From Candidatus Omnitrophota bacterium (GTDB taxonomy: Bacteria; Omnitrophota; Gorgyraeia; Gygaellales; Profunditerraquicolaceae): a stretch of 7,103 bases of DNA. A program made the translations under genes and the position numbers. The stretch lies in contig JAMWDE010000033.1 of NCBI GenBank assembly GCA_023818905.1, positions 1,345 through 8,447 of the forward strand, written 5' to 3'. Shown one piece after another: positions 1-6,011 of this stretch. The first letter of the stretch is position 1. Each line of letters starts with the position of its first letter. The notes beneath the pieces are model-generated. The model did no database searches. It had not been told where the DNA came from and worked only from the letters and a program-made list of their open reading frames with translations.

Positions 1-1162
1 GGATACCCACAGTTACTATATTGCAGGAGGCACCGATAGGAGTGATATTCCCTCCTAAGCAGGTGCCAATCAAAAGTCCGAACAGAAAAGGATACATAGA
101 TATCCCCAAATTTGCTGCCGCTATCTTAACCACAGGAATCATTGCCATAGTGTAAGGAATATTATCTATAAATGCAGAGATAAAAACCGATATCCATACG
201 ATGAGAAAAAAAGCCAGTATCTTTTGCTTGCCTACAAAAGAAGTAACATAGCCTGCGATATCTTCAATTACCCCGCTATGAGTAAGGCTACCCACTAGGA
301 TAAAGACTCCAATAAGAAAAAAGAAGGTCTGCCAATCTAAATTTCTTACCAAAGATATGCTCTCGCGATGCTTTAACTCATGCCAAATCCCTCCTGTTAT
401 TCCCCAGAACAAACATATGGCTGCTATGGTATATTGGGGTTTACTTCTTATAAACGAAGACACAGCCAAACTCAACATCATACAGACCATAAAAACAGTG
501 GGGATCCAGGTCTTTGGCCGTATCAATTTTATCGTTATGGGCAACTGATTGTATTTCTTAAATATCAACCAGAGAATAAAAACCGCACCAACTGCACCTA
601 ACTCAACAGCAAAAAATATGCCTGGCCTTGCTTTCATCCAAAAAAAATCATTAAAATTCATCCCTGTCTCCATCGCCAGTATAATACTGGGCGAATCACC
701 AATCATAGTAGCAACTCCTTGCAAATTGGCAGACAAAGCCACTCCCACTAACAAAGGTACAGGATTTATATTTATCCTTCTGGCTATCTCCAAAGCAATG
801 GGTGCCACAATCAAGACCGTGGCTACATTCTCAGTAAAACTAGAAATAAATCCCGAGAGCACGCATACCAATAGCATTGCCATAGAAACGCTGCGGGCTC
901 TATTCACCAATAGAGAAGCCAGAAATGCCGGAACTCCAGAATAGACAAAGAGACCAGACAAAATCATGCTCCCTAAAAATACACCTAACACATTTATATT
1001 TATAGAACTCAATGCCTGTCTTATATTGATAACTCCGCTTACCAAAAGAACCACCACACCTAAATAAACCGAAATAAGTGCCAGTCTATGTTTCTGGTGA
1101 TTCATAAAGTAGGCAATAAACCCATAACAGCATAAAAATATAAGAAGCGAAAGGTATTTCAT
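1..1162 (-). CDS. ArsB/P-protein/SLC13-type permease B (partial, C-terminus off the window)
   Basis: Integral membrane transporter of the ion-transporter superfamily that holds ArsB, the P protein (OCA2), NhaD and SLC13/CitM. The substrate cannot be read from sequence; arsenite, Na+/H+ exchange and organic or inorganic anions are all possible. I translated 387 residues from the ATG at 1162 with no stop before the window edge, so only a short C-terminal tail should be missing. The fold's inverted duplication is visible. The first half carries FTENVATVLIVAPI (about 109-122) and NLQGVATMIGDSPSI (146-160). The second half carries FIDNIPYTMAMIPV (331-344) and LGGNITPIGASCNI (369-382). The start overlaps the stop of permease A as ATGA, which supports translational coupling, and no strong ribosome-binding site is evident. 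It is clearly diverged from its upstream paralogue. Family confidence is high and substrate confidence is nil. Confidence 0.9.
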   Translation of the reverse strand, partial: MKYLSLLIFLCCYGFIAYFMNHQKHRLALISVYLGVVVLLVSGVINIRQALSSININVLGVFLGSMILSGLFVYSGVPAFLASLLVNRARSVSMAMLLVCVLSGFISSFTENVATVLIVAPIALEIARRININPVPLLVGVALSANLQGVATMIGDSPSIILAMETGMNFNDFFWMKARPGIFFAVELGAVGAVFILWLIFKKYNQLPITIKLIRPKTWIPTVFMVCMMLSLAVSSFIRSKPQYTIAAICLFWGITGGIWHELKHRESISLVRNLDWQTFFFLIGVFILVGSLTHSGVIEDIAGYVTSFVGKQKILAFFLIVWISVFISAFIDNIPYTMAMIPVVKIAAANLGISMYPFLFGLLIGTCLGGNITPIGASCNIVTVGI

Positions 1163-2553
1163 CTATAAAATGGTAAGGCTATCAAAACAAGCCATACTAT
1201 AGCAGTGGTGATTAGGCCTACGCTCAGTCCTATCCAAAACCACTTAAAAAAGGTTATGCGGATATTTTTCTCTTTCTCTAATATACCCAAGGCAACGATA
1301 TTAGCAGTTGAACCTATCAAGGTGATGTTTCCGCCTAAACATCCGCCAAATAGAAGCGCCCACCATAAAGGCTGTAGATTAAAGTGCAATGCTTGCAGGC
1401 TCTGAACGATAGGAATAAAGGCTGCTACCAATACGACATTATCTAATATACTTGAGCCAATAGCACTTATCCAAAGTATGGCGCCTATAAGGATATTGGG
1501 ATTACTACCGGTCACACCTATCATCTTCTTTGCCAGGACATCAGTCGCACCTGTATATTTTAGTGTTCCTGCCTGAGCAAAAAGAATCAGAAAGAAAAGT
1601 AAGGTCCACCAATCCACTTCCTGTTCGATGTAACGGCGTGCCCTGTTTCTTCTCCAAATCATGACTCCACCCGCAAAAATAAGAGGGATACTTAAAAGTA
1701 ATGTATTGGTTTCCAAGCCCCAGATATTCTCTAACCGATGATGTAGGGAAATGAAAAACAGCGTTAGGGCAAAAATACCTAAACCGCGCTTGAGTTGTTT
1801 TTCGGGTGGAACTGAGATAAGTCTTATCAATATCTCATTGGCTTGCAATTCCTTTATCTTCCCATCCAATCTTTTGATTGCTTTGCGATACCAGATACTT
1901 ATTATAAAGATAATAAACAAAAGACAAAGGCACATCAGAGGAAACGCCTTTACTATAAAATCCTCAAAGGTAAGGCCAGACTTGGAAGCAATCAGTATGC
2001 CAATGGGATTACCCAGAACTGTTCCGCTTGAGCCGATATTGGTAGCAAGTACACTGATAATGATAAAAGGTATGGGCTCCACCTCAAAATAATCACAGAT
2101 TTCTAATATGGCAGCTACCATAAACATAATAGAGGTAACCTCATCTACGCAACAGGCAAGTAAAGCAGAAAATACGGATATCATCAAGATAAACCTCTTG
2201 GCAGTAAGATTTCTTACTCTTAAAAAAAGGGTTATCAACCAAGCAAAGAATCCTACCTCCTTAAGCAATCCTACCAAAACCATCATCCCTACTAGAAAGA
2301 GAATCACCTCTAAAGAGGCAAACTTAATCGCATTTTCTAAATCCACGGTCTTGGTTATTAAAAGTAAGGATATACCTAAGAAGGCTACTGCCAGACGGAA
2401 ATTCCAGAATAAAAGCGTAGCAAAGATTGAGGTAAAGAAGATAGAAGTAGCAACTATCTGCGTGGGGTTAAACCCGATTGCGTTTCCTAAGAATCCCGCT
2501 ATGATAATTAAAAGAATTAAGAAGATAAATTTAAGAGCTATCCTATTAGTCAT
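1159..2553 (-). CDS. ArsB/P-protein/SLC13-type permease A
   Basis: Complete 464-residue polytopic membrane transporter of the same superfamily as its downstream neighbour, near the usual family length. Many hydrophobic helices fill the sequence. Two related half-repeats are seen: CVDEVTSIMFMVAAI (135-149) with NIGSSGTVLGNPIGI (172-186), and SSILDNVVLVAAFIPI (367-382) with GGNITLIGSTANI (407-419). These are the re-entrant hairpin and unwound-helix motifs that bind ion and substrate in the family. A charged cytoplasmic-looking stretch lies at about 222-257. The substrate is unknown. The gene starts 22 bp after the CBS-pair gene, has no obvious Shine-Dalgarno sequence before its ATG, and ends in an ATGA overlap with permease B. 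Co-translation with both neighbours is therefore likely. The acidic pair D137-E138 in the first half differs from T-E-N at the matching place in permease B. Confidence 0.93.
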   Translation of the reverse strand: MTNRIALKFIFLILLIIIAGFLGNAIGFNPTQIVATSIFFTSIFATLLFWNFRLAVAFLGISLLLITKTVDLENAIKFASLEVILFLVGMMVLVGLLKEVGFFAWLITLFLRVRNLTAKRFILMISVFSALLACCVDEVTSIMFMVAAILEICDYFEVEPIPFIIISVLATNIGSSGTVLGNPIGILIASKSGLTFEDFIVKAFPLMCLCLLFIIFIISIWYRKAIKRLDGKIKELQANEILIRLISVPPEKQLKRGLGIFALTLFFISLHHRLENIWGLETNTLLLSIPLIFAGGVMIWRRNRARRYIEQEVDWWTLLFFLILFAQAGTLKYTGATDVLAKKMIGVTGSNPNILIGAILWISAIGSSILDNVVLVAAFIPIVQSLQALHFNLQPLWWALLFGGCLGGNITLIGSTANIVALGILEKEKNIRITFFKWFWIGLSVGLITTAIVWLVLIALPFYR

Positions 2554-2575
2554 AAGTTATAAATGGTAAGACCAA

Positions 2576-3028
2576 TCAAATGATACTTGACTCTTTTATA
2601 TACGCCTTTAGAATATCTTCTCTGGCTACTATCCCTACTATATTTTTATCTTTATCCACTACAGGTAGACGTCTTGTTCTTTGAGTAAGCATAATGCGTG
2701 CCACCTCACATAAGGCCGTATCTTCATCTACTATCAAAACATCTTTACGCATCACTTGAGAGACCTTCAAGTTTAATAGGTCCTGAATTTTTTTCTTAAT
2801 AGACTTGGGGTTTTCTTCATAGACAAAATTCCCTACTTTGTCTATATAGGAAGGGAGGAGGTTCCTTAATACATCTTTCTCTGTAAACATACCTATTATT
2901 TTATTGTTCTCGTTTATTACCGGTAAACCACTTATATGCATTTCCAATAATAAATTTAGCGCTTCCCTGATGGTAGTATGGGGAGAAAGACTCTTGACCC
3001 CTCTGGTCATTATATCTTTTACTTTCAT
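2576..3028 (-). CDS. Free-standing CBS-domain pair protein
   Basis: A soluble 150-residue protein made almost entirely of two CBS motifs, which usually form a Bateman module binding adenosyl ligands (AMP, ATP, SAM) or similar nucleotides. CBS1 spans about residues 1-58, with VKDIMTRGV, ISGLPVINENNKIIGMFTE and KDVLRNLL. CBS2 spans about 88-145, with VSQVMRKDVLIVDED, RTRRLPVVDKDKNIVGIV and REDILKAYI. A charged 30-residue linker (about 59-87) separates them. No catalytic or DNA-binding domain is attached. An AAGGAG ribosome-binding site sits 5-6 nt before the ATG. It lies 27 bp after bioY and 22 bp before permease A. Regulation of the co-transcribed permeases is a reasonable inference, because CBS pairs control CLC, MgtE and ABC transporters, but nothing in the sequence proves it. 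Confidence 0.93.
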   Translation of the reverse strand: MKVKDIMTRGVKSLSPHTTIREALNLLLEMHISGLPVINENNKIIGMFTEKDVLRNLLPSYIDKVGNFVYEENPKSIKKKIQDLLNLKVSQVMRKDVLIVDEDTALCEVARIMLTQRTRRLPVVDKDKNIVGIVAREDILKAYIKESSII

Positions 3029-3055
3029 TTTGACTCCTTGATTTAAAGTTAGCTA

Positions 3056-3619
3056 TTAGAGAATCTCTTTCAACCGGCCTCTTAATCTTATATAAACAAA
3101 AGAGGCAACAGAGGCCTTAAAAATATCACCCAAAACAAAAGGTAAGAATCCAAAAAGTATTGATCTGGTAGCATTGTATCTAAAAACAAAACCCAGCCAT
3201 AACGTACCTATTGTCAAAATAATAAAATCAGCTAGACAAAACAATATAAATACAGAAAGTATACTTTTTGTCTTGCTTATAAATCTACCTATAAATAATG
3301 CGGCTAAAACAAATCCCGCCAGATAACCGCCTGTTGGACCAACAAGATAAACAAATCCACTACCTGCACCTGCAAATATAGGCAAACCCAGACCACCTAA
3401 TAGTAGATATATAGATTGGGACAATGCGCCCAAACCGCTTCCCAGAATAGCCCCTGATAACAATACAAATAGCGTCTGGAGGGTTATGGGTATAGGAGTA
3501 AACGGTAAAGGCATGCGCACAAAGGCACCCAGTGAGGTCAAGATAACAAATACTGATACATTGATTATGCGGCATATTGTTTTATCTACTATAATCTCTC
3601 TGTTTAATATAGTCTCCAT
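3056..3619 (-). CDS. bioY: BioY, biotin transporter substrate-binding membrane subunit
   Basis: S-component of an energy-coupling-factor (ECF) transporter that captures biotin in the cytoplasmic membrane. It is 187 residues, the usual BioY length, with about six hydrophobic helices. Family signatures are clear: PFTPIPITLQTL (39-50), GGLGLPIFAGAGSG (75-88), VGPTGGYLAGF (93-103) and the late GDIFKAS (164-170) with the conserved Asp and Lys. A strong AAGGAGGT site lies 6 nt before the ATG, fixing the start. No EcfA/EcfT or BioMN energising genes are in the window, so it either uses shared ECF modules encoded elsewhere or works as a solitary BioY, as reported for some bacteria. A 60-bp gap separates it from the kinase gene upstream, and it leads the CBS-permease operon. 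This suggests biotin auxotrophy or salvage, but the rest of the genome would be needed to tell. Confidence 0.95.
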   Translation of the reverse strand: METILNREIIVDKTICRIINVSVFVILTSLGAFVRMPLPFTPIPITLQTLFVLLSGAILGSGLGALSQSIYLLLGGLGLPIFAGAGSGFVYLVGPTGGYLAGFVLAALFIGRFISKTKSILSVFILFCLADFIILTIGTLWLGFVFRYNATRSILFGFLPFVLGDIFKASVASFVYIRLRGRLKEIL

Positions 3620-3679
3620 CTAATTACCTCCTTGATCTATCCTGTCTGGGATTGTTAACTTTAATTTTTTGATTATCGA

Positions 3680-4255
3680 TTAAGTCAAAACGCTCATTAT
3701 TATAGCCGAAAATATACCTACAGTAAAGTTATCATCTAAAGGCAGAGGTATAATCTCAATCAGGGTTGCACTCAGTGCGCCTAGAATATAAACATACCAG
3801 GGTAAAACAAGTAGGGTAAAATTTAAGACTATAGCCACTAATAAACACGCTGCGAAAAAGGCCAAACTCCCCTCTAAACTTCGGTTGGCAATAATCTTTG
3901 TGCGACCAAACCTCACCCCAAACAATGCCGAAGCAGTATCGCCGAAGATAAGAAATAGGATTGCAGTTATAGCAATATCTTTTCTGAAAAATACAACTAT
4001 CAAAAAAATGGATAATAAAAACCAAGTAGCGGTGAGTAGATTCTTCTTCTCTTTTTCCTTTACATAATATTTAAGTAAACTAAAAAAATCTTCTTTAAAA
4101 CAGATGAGCCTAAATCTAAAAATCTCAACGCATATAAAGAAACACAGAAATCCAAAAACCACAATTAGGGTTGTCCTCTTACCGCTGAAATAGTATATTA
4201 AAGGAAATATGGTAGCAGCAATCCTTAAGGACTTACGCAAGATTAGGCGGGACAT
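3680..4255 (-). CDS. Diacylglycerol/polyprenol/phytol kinase family membrane protein (DGK1/SEC59/VTE5-like)
   Basis: A 191-residue membrane protein of the CTP-transferase-like fold shared by dolichol kinase, yeast Dgk1, phytol kinase and CdsA. Members that act as kinases phosphorylate a lipid alcohol (diacylglycerol, polyprenol or phytol), often using CTP. Visible motifs are FGDTASALFGVRFG (104-117), RSLEGS (125-130) and, near the end, E167 followed by PLPLDDNFTVG (170-180). These match the family's GD-A, K/R-SLEGS and D-DN signatures. It is much shorter than CdsA (about 270 residues), favouring a kinase over a phosphatidate cytidylyltransferase. About six hydrophobic helices are present. The start overlaps the end of the radical SAM gene by 23 bp. 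An in-frame TAA stands immediately before the ATG, so no earlier start is possible. No good ribosome-binding site is at the proper distance; a GGAGGAG lies about 20 nt upstream. Translational coupling is likely. Confidence 0.85.
   Translation of the reverse strand: MSRLILRKSLRIAATIFPLIYYFSGKRTTLIVVFGFLCFFICVEIFRFRLICFKEDFFSLLKYYVKEKEKKNLLTATWFLLSIFLIVVFFRKDIAITAILFLIFGDTASALFGVRFGRTKIIANRSLEGSLAFFAACLLVAIVLNFTLLVLPWYVYILGALSATLIEIIPLPLDDNFTVGIFSAIIMSVLT
3699..3727 (-). promoter_or_regulatory. Candidate promoter for bioY-CBS-permease operon
   Basis: Minus-strand TTTACT (3727-3722), a 17-bp spacer and a perfect TATAAT (3704-3699) lie inside the 3' end of the kinase gene. Transcription would start near 3692, giving a leader of about 70 nt to the bioY ATG. 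Chance matches are common in AT-rich DNA, so this is moderate evidence. Confidence 0.4.
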
Positions 4256-5621
4256 TTATATCGGTTTTTTTAAAACTCCTCCATATAGGCTCAGTAATCT
4301 CTTTCATCTGTCGGCTATATTCATCAAGGTATTTCCTTATAGGGTCTTCTAAAATTACCTCGGCTCCCTGGTGAGTAGGTCGGGCACCGCTACGAGCTAT
4401 TGCCTCGCGTAAGACTTTAGGATTATCTATAATCATACAAGGGGTAAGCAAATTATCACCAAAAGGTTGTATGTTTCTTAAATATCTAAAGAAATCAGAA
4501 TTCAGCGCTTCTTTTAGGCTCTTATTTTTTATATTATCCACTGCAAAATGTATAAAGGCACAGGGCTCAATATCCCCTTTATTGTTTATGTGTACGTATC
4601 TTCTCCCAGCGGCAATACAACCACCTACGAATGGCCCATCATTCCAGAAATCACCCACGAAGATAGGAAGGCGTTCCCTTATCTGGGCTATCTTACGCCA
4701 AAGTTGTTGGCGCTGTAAAGGGGTAGCCATAATTCCTATATCAGGGTCTTTCCCGATAGGGAGAAACTGAAAGAACCAAACTACATAGCAACCTTTGTCA
4801 ACCAGCATTTTAAAAAACTCATCCGAAGTTATCTCGTCTGAATTATCTTTGGTCTGTGTCACTGAGGCACCGAAGAAACAACCTGCCTGCCTCAAGTTAT
4901 CCATTGCCTGCATTACTTTATCAAATACCCCTTTGCCCCTACGCCGGTCGGTGGATTCTCTAAAACCCTCTAAACTTATCATAGGGGCTACATTTCCTAA
5001 ACGCACTAGGGTTTTGGCCATATCTTTATCTATCAATGTGCCGTTAGTGTAAACCTGAAAATAGATATCCTTGTGCTTCTTATAGACCTGCATCATCTCT
5101 CTATAAACAAACATCTCACCGCCCTGAGTGACGATAAAATGTATTCCCATCTGCTTTGCCTCATTCAAAAGGCGGTCAATCACCTCAATAGGAAGGTCGT
5201 CATCCTTAGTGTAATTCCTGGTAGAACAGCCTAAACAATTAAGGTTACAACGCATAGTAGGGCTTAACACTAGAAACCAGGGGGGTTCAAATCCTGCAAT
5301 GTCTTGAAATTTTTTGCTCTGCGAAACTTCTTTAAATATGGCATTGATAAAAAAGTTTCTTATCAATGCACGTTTACAACGTGGATTTAAATCGCGCAGT
5401 ATCCTCTTAGCCAGTTCTACCGAGGGATGATTCTGTCTAAAATAATTTCTTAACTCTCGCAAGGCGCTTTTAATAATAGGATCACTATGCATAAGAATCT
5501 TCTCGGCAATATAGGTTAACCTCAGTAGGCCTTGATTAGAAATACGTGAAAGTGCAGGTACGGTAGAAGAAAGAATTAAAGCAGACAACTCGCTTTTTAT
5601 TTTTTTGCCCAATCTAACCAT
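4233..5621 (-). CDS. Radical SAM protein with SPASM-like C-terminal cysteines, substrate unknown
   Basis: A 462-residue radical S-adenosylmethionine enzyme. Residues 1-110 form a mostly helical N-terminal extension with no recognised domain. The core starts at FLVLSPTMRCNLNCLGC, with the CxxxCxxC cluster ligands at C125, C129 and C132. The SAM-binding QGGE follows at 166-169, then YTNGTL (191-196) and SLEG (216-219), as in the MoaA/PqqE/NifB-like group. The C-terminal region has GGC (C335), NNKGDIEPC (C354) and TPC (C395), resembling a reduced SPASM-type auxiliary cluster region, so a second Fe-S cluster is plausible. A conserved-looking tail follows (about 396-450). No peptide precursor lies nearby, which argues against a RiPP enzyme. 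The kinase downstream and the acyltransferase upstream suggest a lipid or envelope substrate, by inference only. A weak promoter candidate (TTAACC, 16 bp, TATTAA, about 5657-5684) lies upstream. A purine-rich AAAGAG precedes the ATG. Confidence 0.9.
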   Translation of the reverse strand: MVRLGKKIKSELSALILSSTVPALSRISNQGLLRLTYIAEKILMHSDPIIKSALRELRNYFRQNHPSVELAKRILRDLNPRCKRALIRNFFINAIFKEVSQSKKFQDIAGFEPPWFLVLSPTMRCNLNCLGCSTRNYTKDDDLPIEVIDRLLNEAKQMGIHFIVTQGGEMFVYREMMQVYKKHKDIYFQVYTNGTLIDKDMAKTLVRLGNVAPMISLEGFRESTDRRRGKGVFDKVMQAMDNLRQAGCFFGASVTQTKDNSDEITSDEFFKMLVDKGCYVVWFFQFLPIGKDPDIGIMATPLQRQQLWRKIAQIRERLPIFVGDFWNDGPFVGGCIAAGRRYVHINNKGDIEPCAFIHFAVDNIKNKSLKEALNSDFFRYLRNIQPFGDNLLTPCMIIDNPKVLREAIARSGARPTHQGAEVILEDPIRKYLDEYSRQMKEITEPIWRSFKKTDINVPPNLA

Positions 5622-5670
5622 CTTTTTCTCTTTAAATATTATTTAATAACTATTTTTTAATATCTTTAAT

Positions 5671-5743
5671 AAAAACAGGGTTAACAAGAGTCAGACGCAA
5701 CAAGATTAACAAATTTTATCGCAGACTTTCTCCTATTAACCCT
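5671..5743 (-). terminator. Long-range inverted repeat followed by T-run; possible terminator or structured leader
   Basis: Between the small membrane protein gene and the radical SAM gene, the minus strand has AGGGTTAA (5743-5736) and its perfect complement TTAACCCT (5684-5677), 51 nt apart. GTTTTTATT follows at once. A shorter inner pairing, AAAGTC with GACTcTT (5729-5724 and 5692-5686), can close part of the loop. The stem plus T-run resembles an intrinsic terminator, but the loop is far longer than usual, so a structured 5' leader or chance pairing is equally possible. Confidence 0.25.
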
Positions 5744-5774
5744 TTAAATAAGATTGAAAACGTCAAACAGTAAA

Positions 5775-5987
5775 CTAATCTCTCGCTATTGCCAGGGTTA
5801 CTATGCCAGCTAAAATCAAAAACAGGCCTATACAGCCTTTAATTACTACCAAAAGTTCTGACCACCAGCGTATAATTGCTAAAACACCCAATACCAAAAA
5901 TGCCAAGCCTAATATCACCTTAAAGATAGTCCAGAGTATCTTTTTGACGTCTGTCTTTTTCTCTTCCTGTTTTACTTCCTCTGCCAT
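5775..5987 (-). CDS. Small two-helix membrane protein, function unknown
   Basis: A 70-residue protein I cannot assign to a named family. It has a charged, lysine- and glutamate-rich N-terminus (MAEEVKQEEKKTDVKK). One hydrophobic helix follows at about 18-40, then a short turn with RWW, and a second helix at about 47-66 ending in ARD. Both termini are probably on the cytoplasmic side by the positive-inside rule. A GTG nine bases further upstream could open the same frame, but that GTG is part of the Shine-Dalgarno sequence itself. AAGGAGGT lies 7 nt before the ATG at 5987, so this ATG is the real start. It follows the acyltransferase gene by 24 bp and is almost certainly co-transcribed with it. 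A role as a small envelope accessory protein is possible but unsupported by any motif. Confidence 0.8.
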   Translation of the reverse strand: MAEEVKQEEKKTDVKKILWTIFKVILGLAFLVLGVLAIIRWWSELLVVIKGCIGLFLILAGIVTLAIARD

Positions 5988-5994
5988 TTTATAC

Positions 5995-6002
5995 ACCTCC
6001 TT
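5995..6002 (-). promoter_or_regulatory. Strong ribosome-binding site deciding the start of the 70-residue protein
   Basis: Minus-strand AAGGAGGT lies 7 nt upstream of the ATG at 5987. The alternative GTG start at 5996 overlaps the last bases of this site and cannot be served by it, so the shorter ORF is preferred. Confidence 0.85.
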
Positions 6003-6011
6003 ATTTTGGTT

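Noticed and set aside
549..944. A 131-codon plus-strand ORF
   Set aside because: It lies antisense within permease B, whose translation shows clear family motifs on the minus strand. Its own product has no recognisable domain.
2108..2569. A 153-codon plus-strand ORF
   Set aside because: It is antisense to the N-terminal third of permease A, is low-complexity (Lys, Ile and Thr rich), and is explained as a shadow of a membrane protein gene.
3653..3688. TTGTTAACTT upstream of bioY as a BirA operator
   Set aside because: The GTTAAC half resembles one arm of BirA sites, but the expected inverted partner is missing at the right spacing; the TTGACTTAA there matches poorly. It is left as unproven.
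3680..4255. Phosphatidate cytidylyltransferase (CdsA) for the 191-residue membrane protein
   Set aside because: It shares the fold motifs, but it is far shorter than CdsA, and the SLEGS plus PLPLDDN pattern fits the DGK1/SEC59/VTE5 kinases better.
5994..5996. GTG start giving a 73-residue small membrane protein
   Set aside because: This GTG is part of the AAGGAGGTG ribosome-binding site. The ATG at 5987 has ideal spacing.
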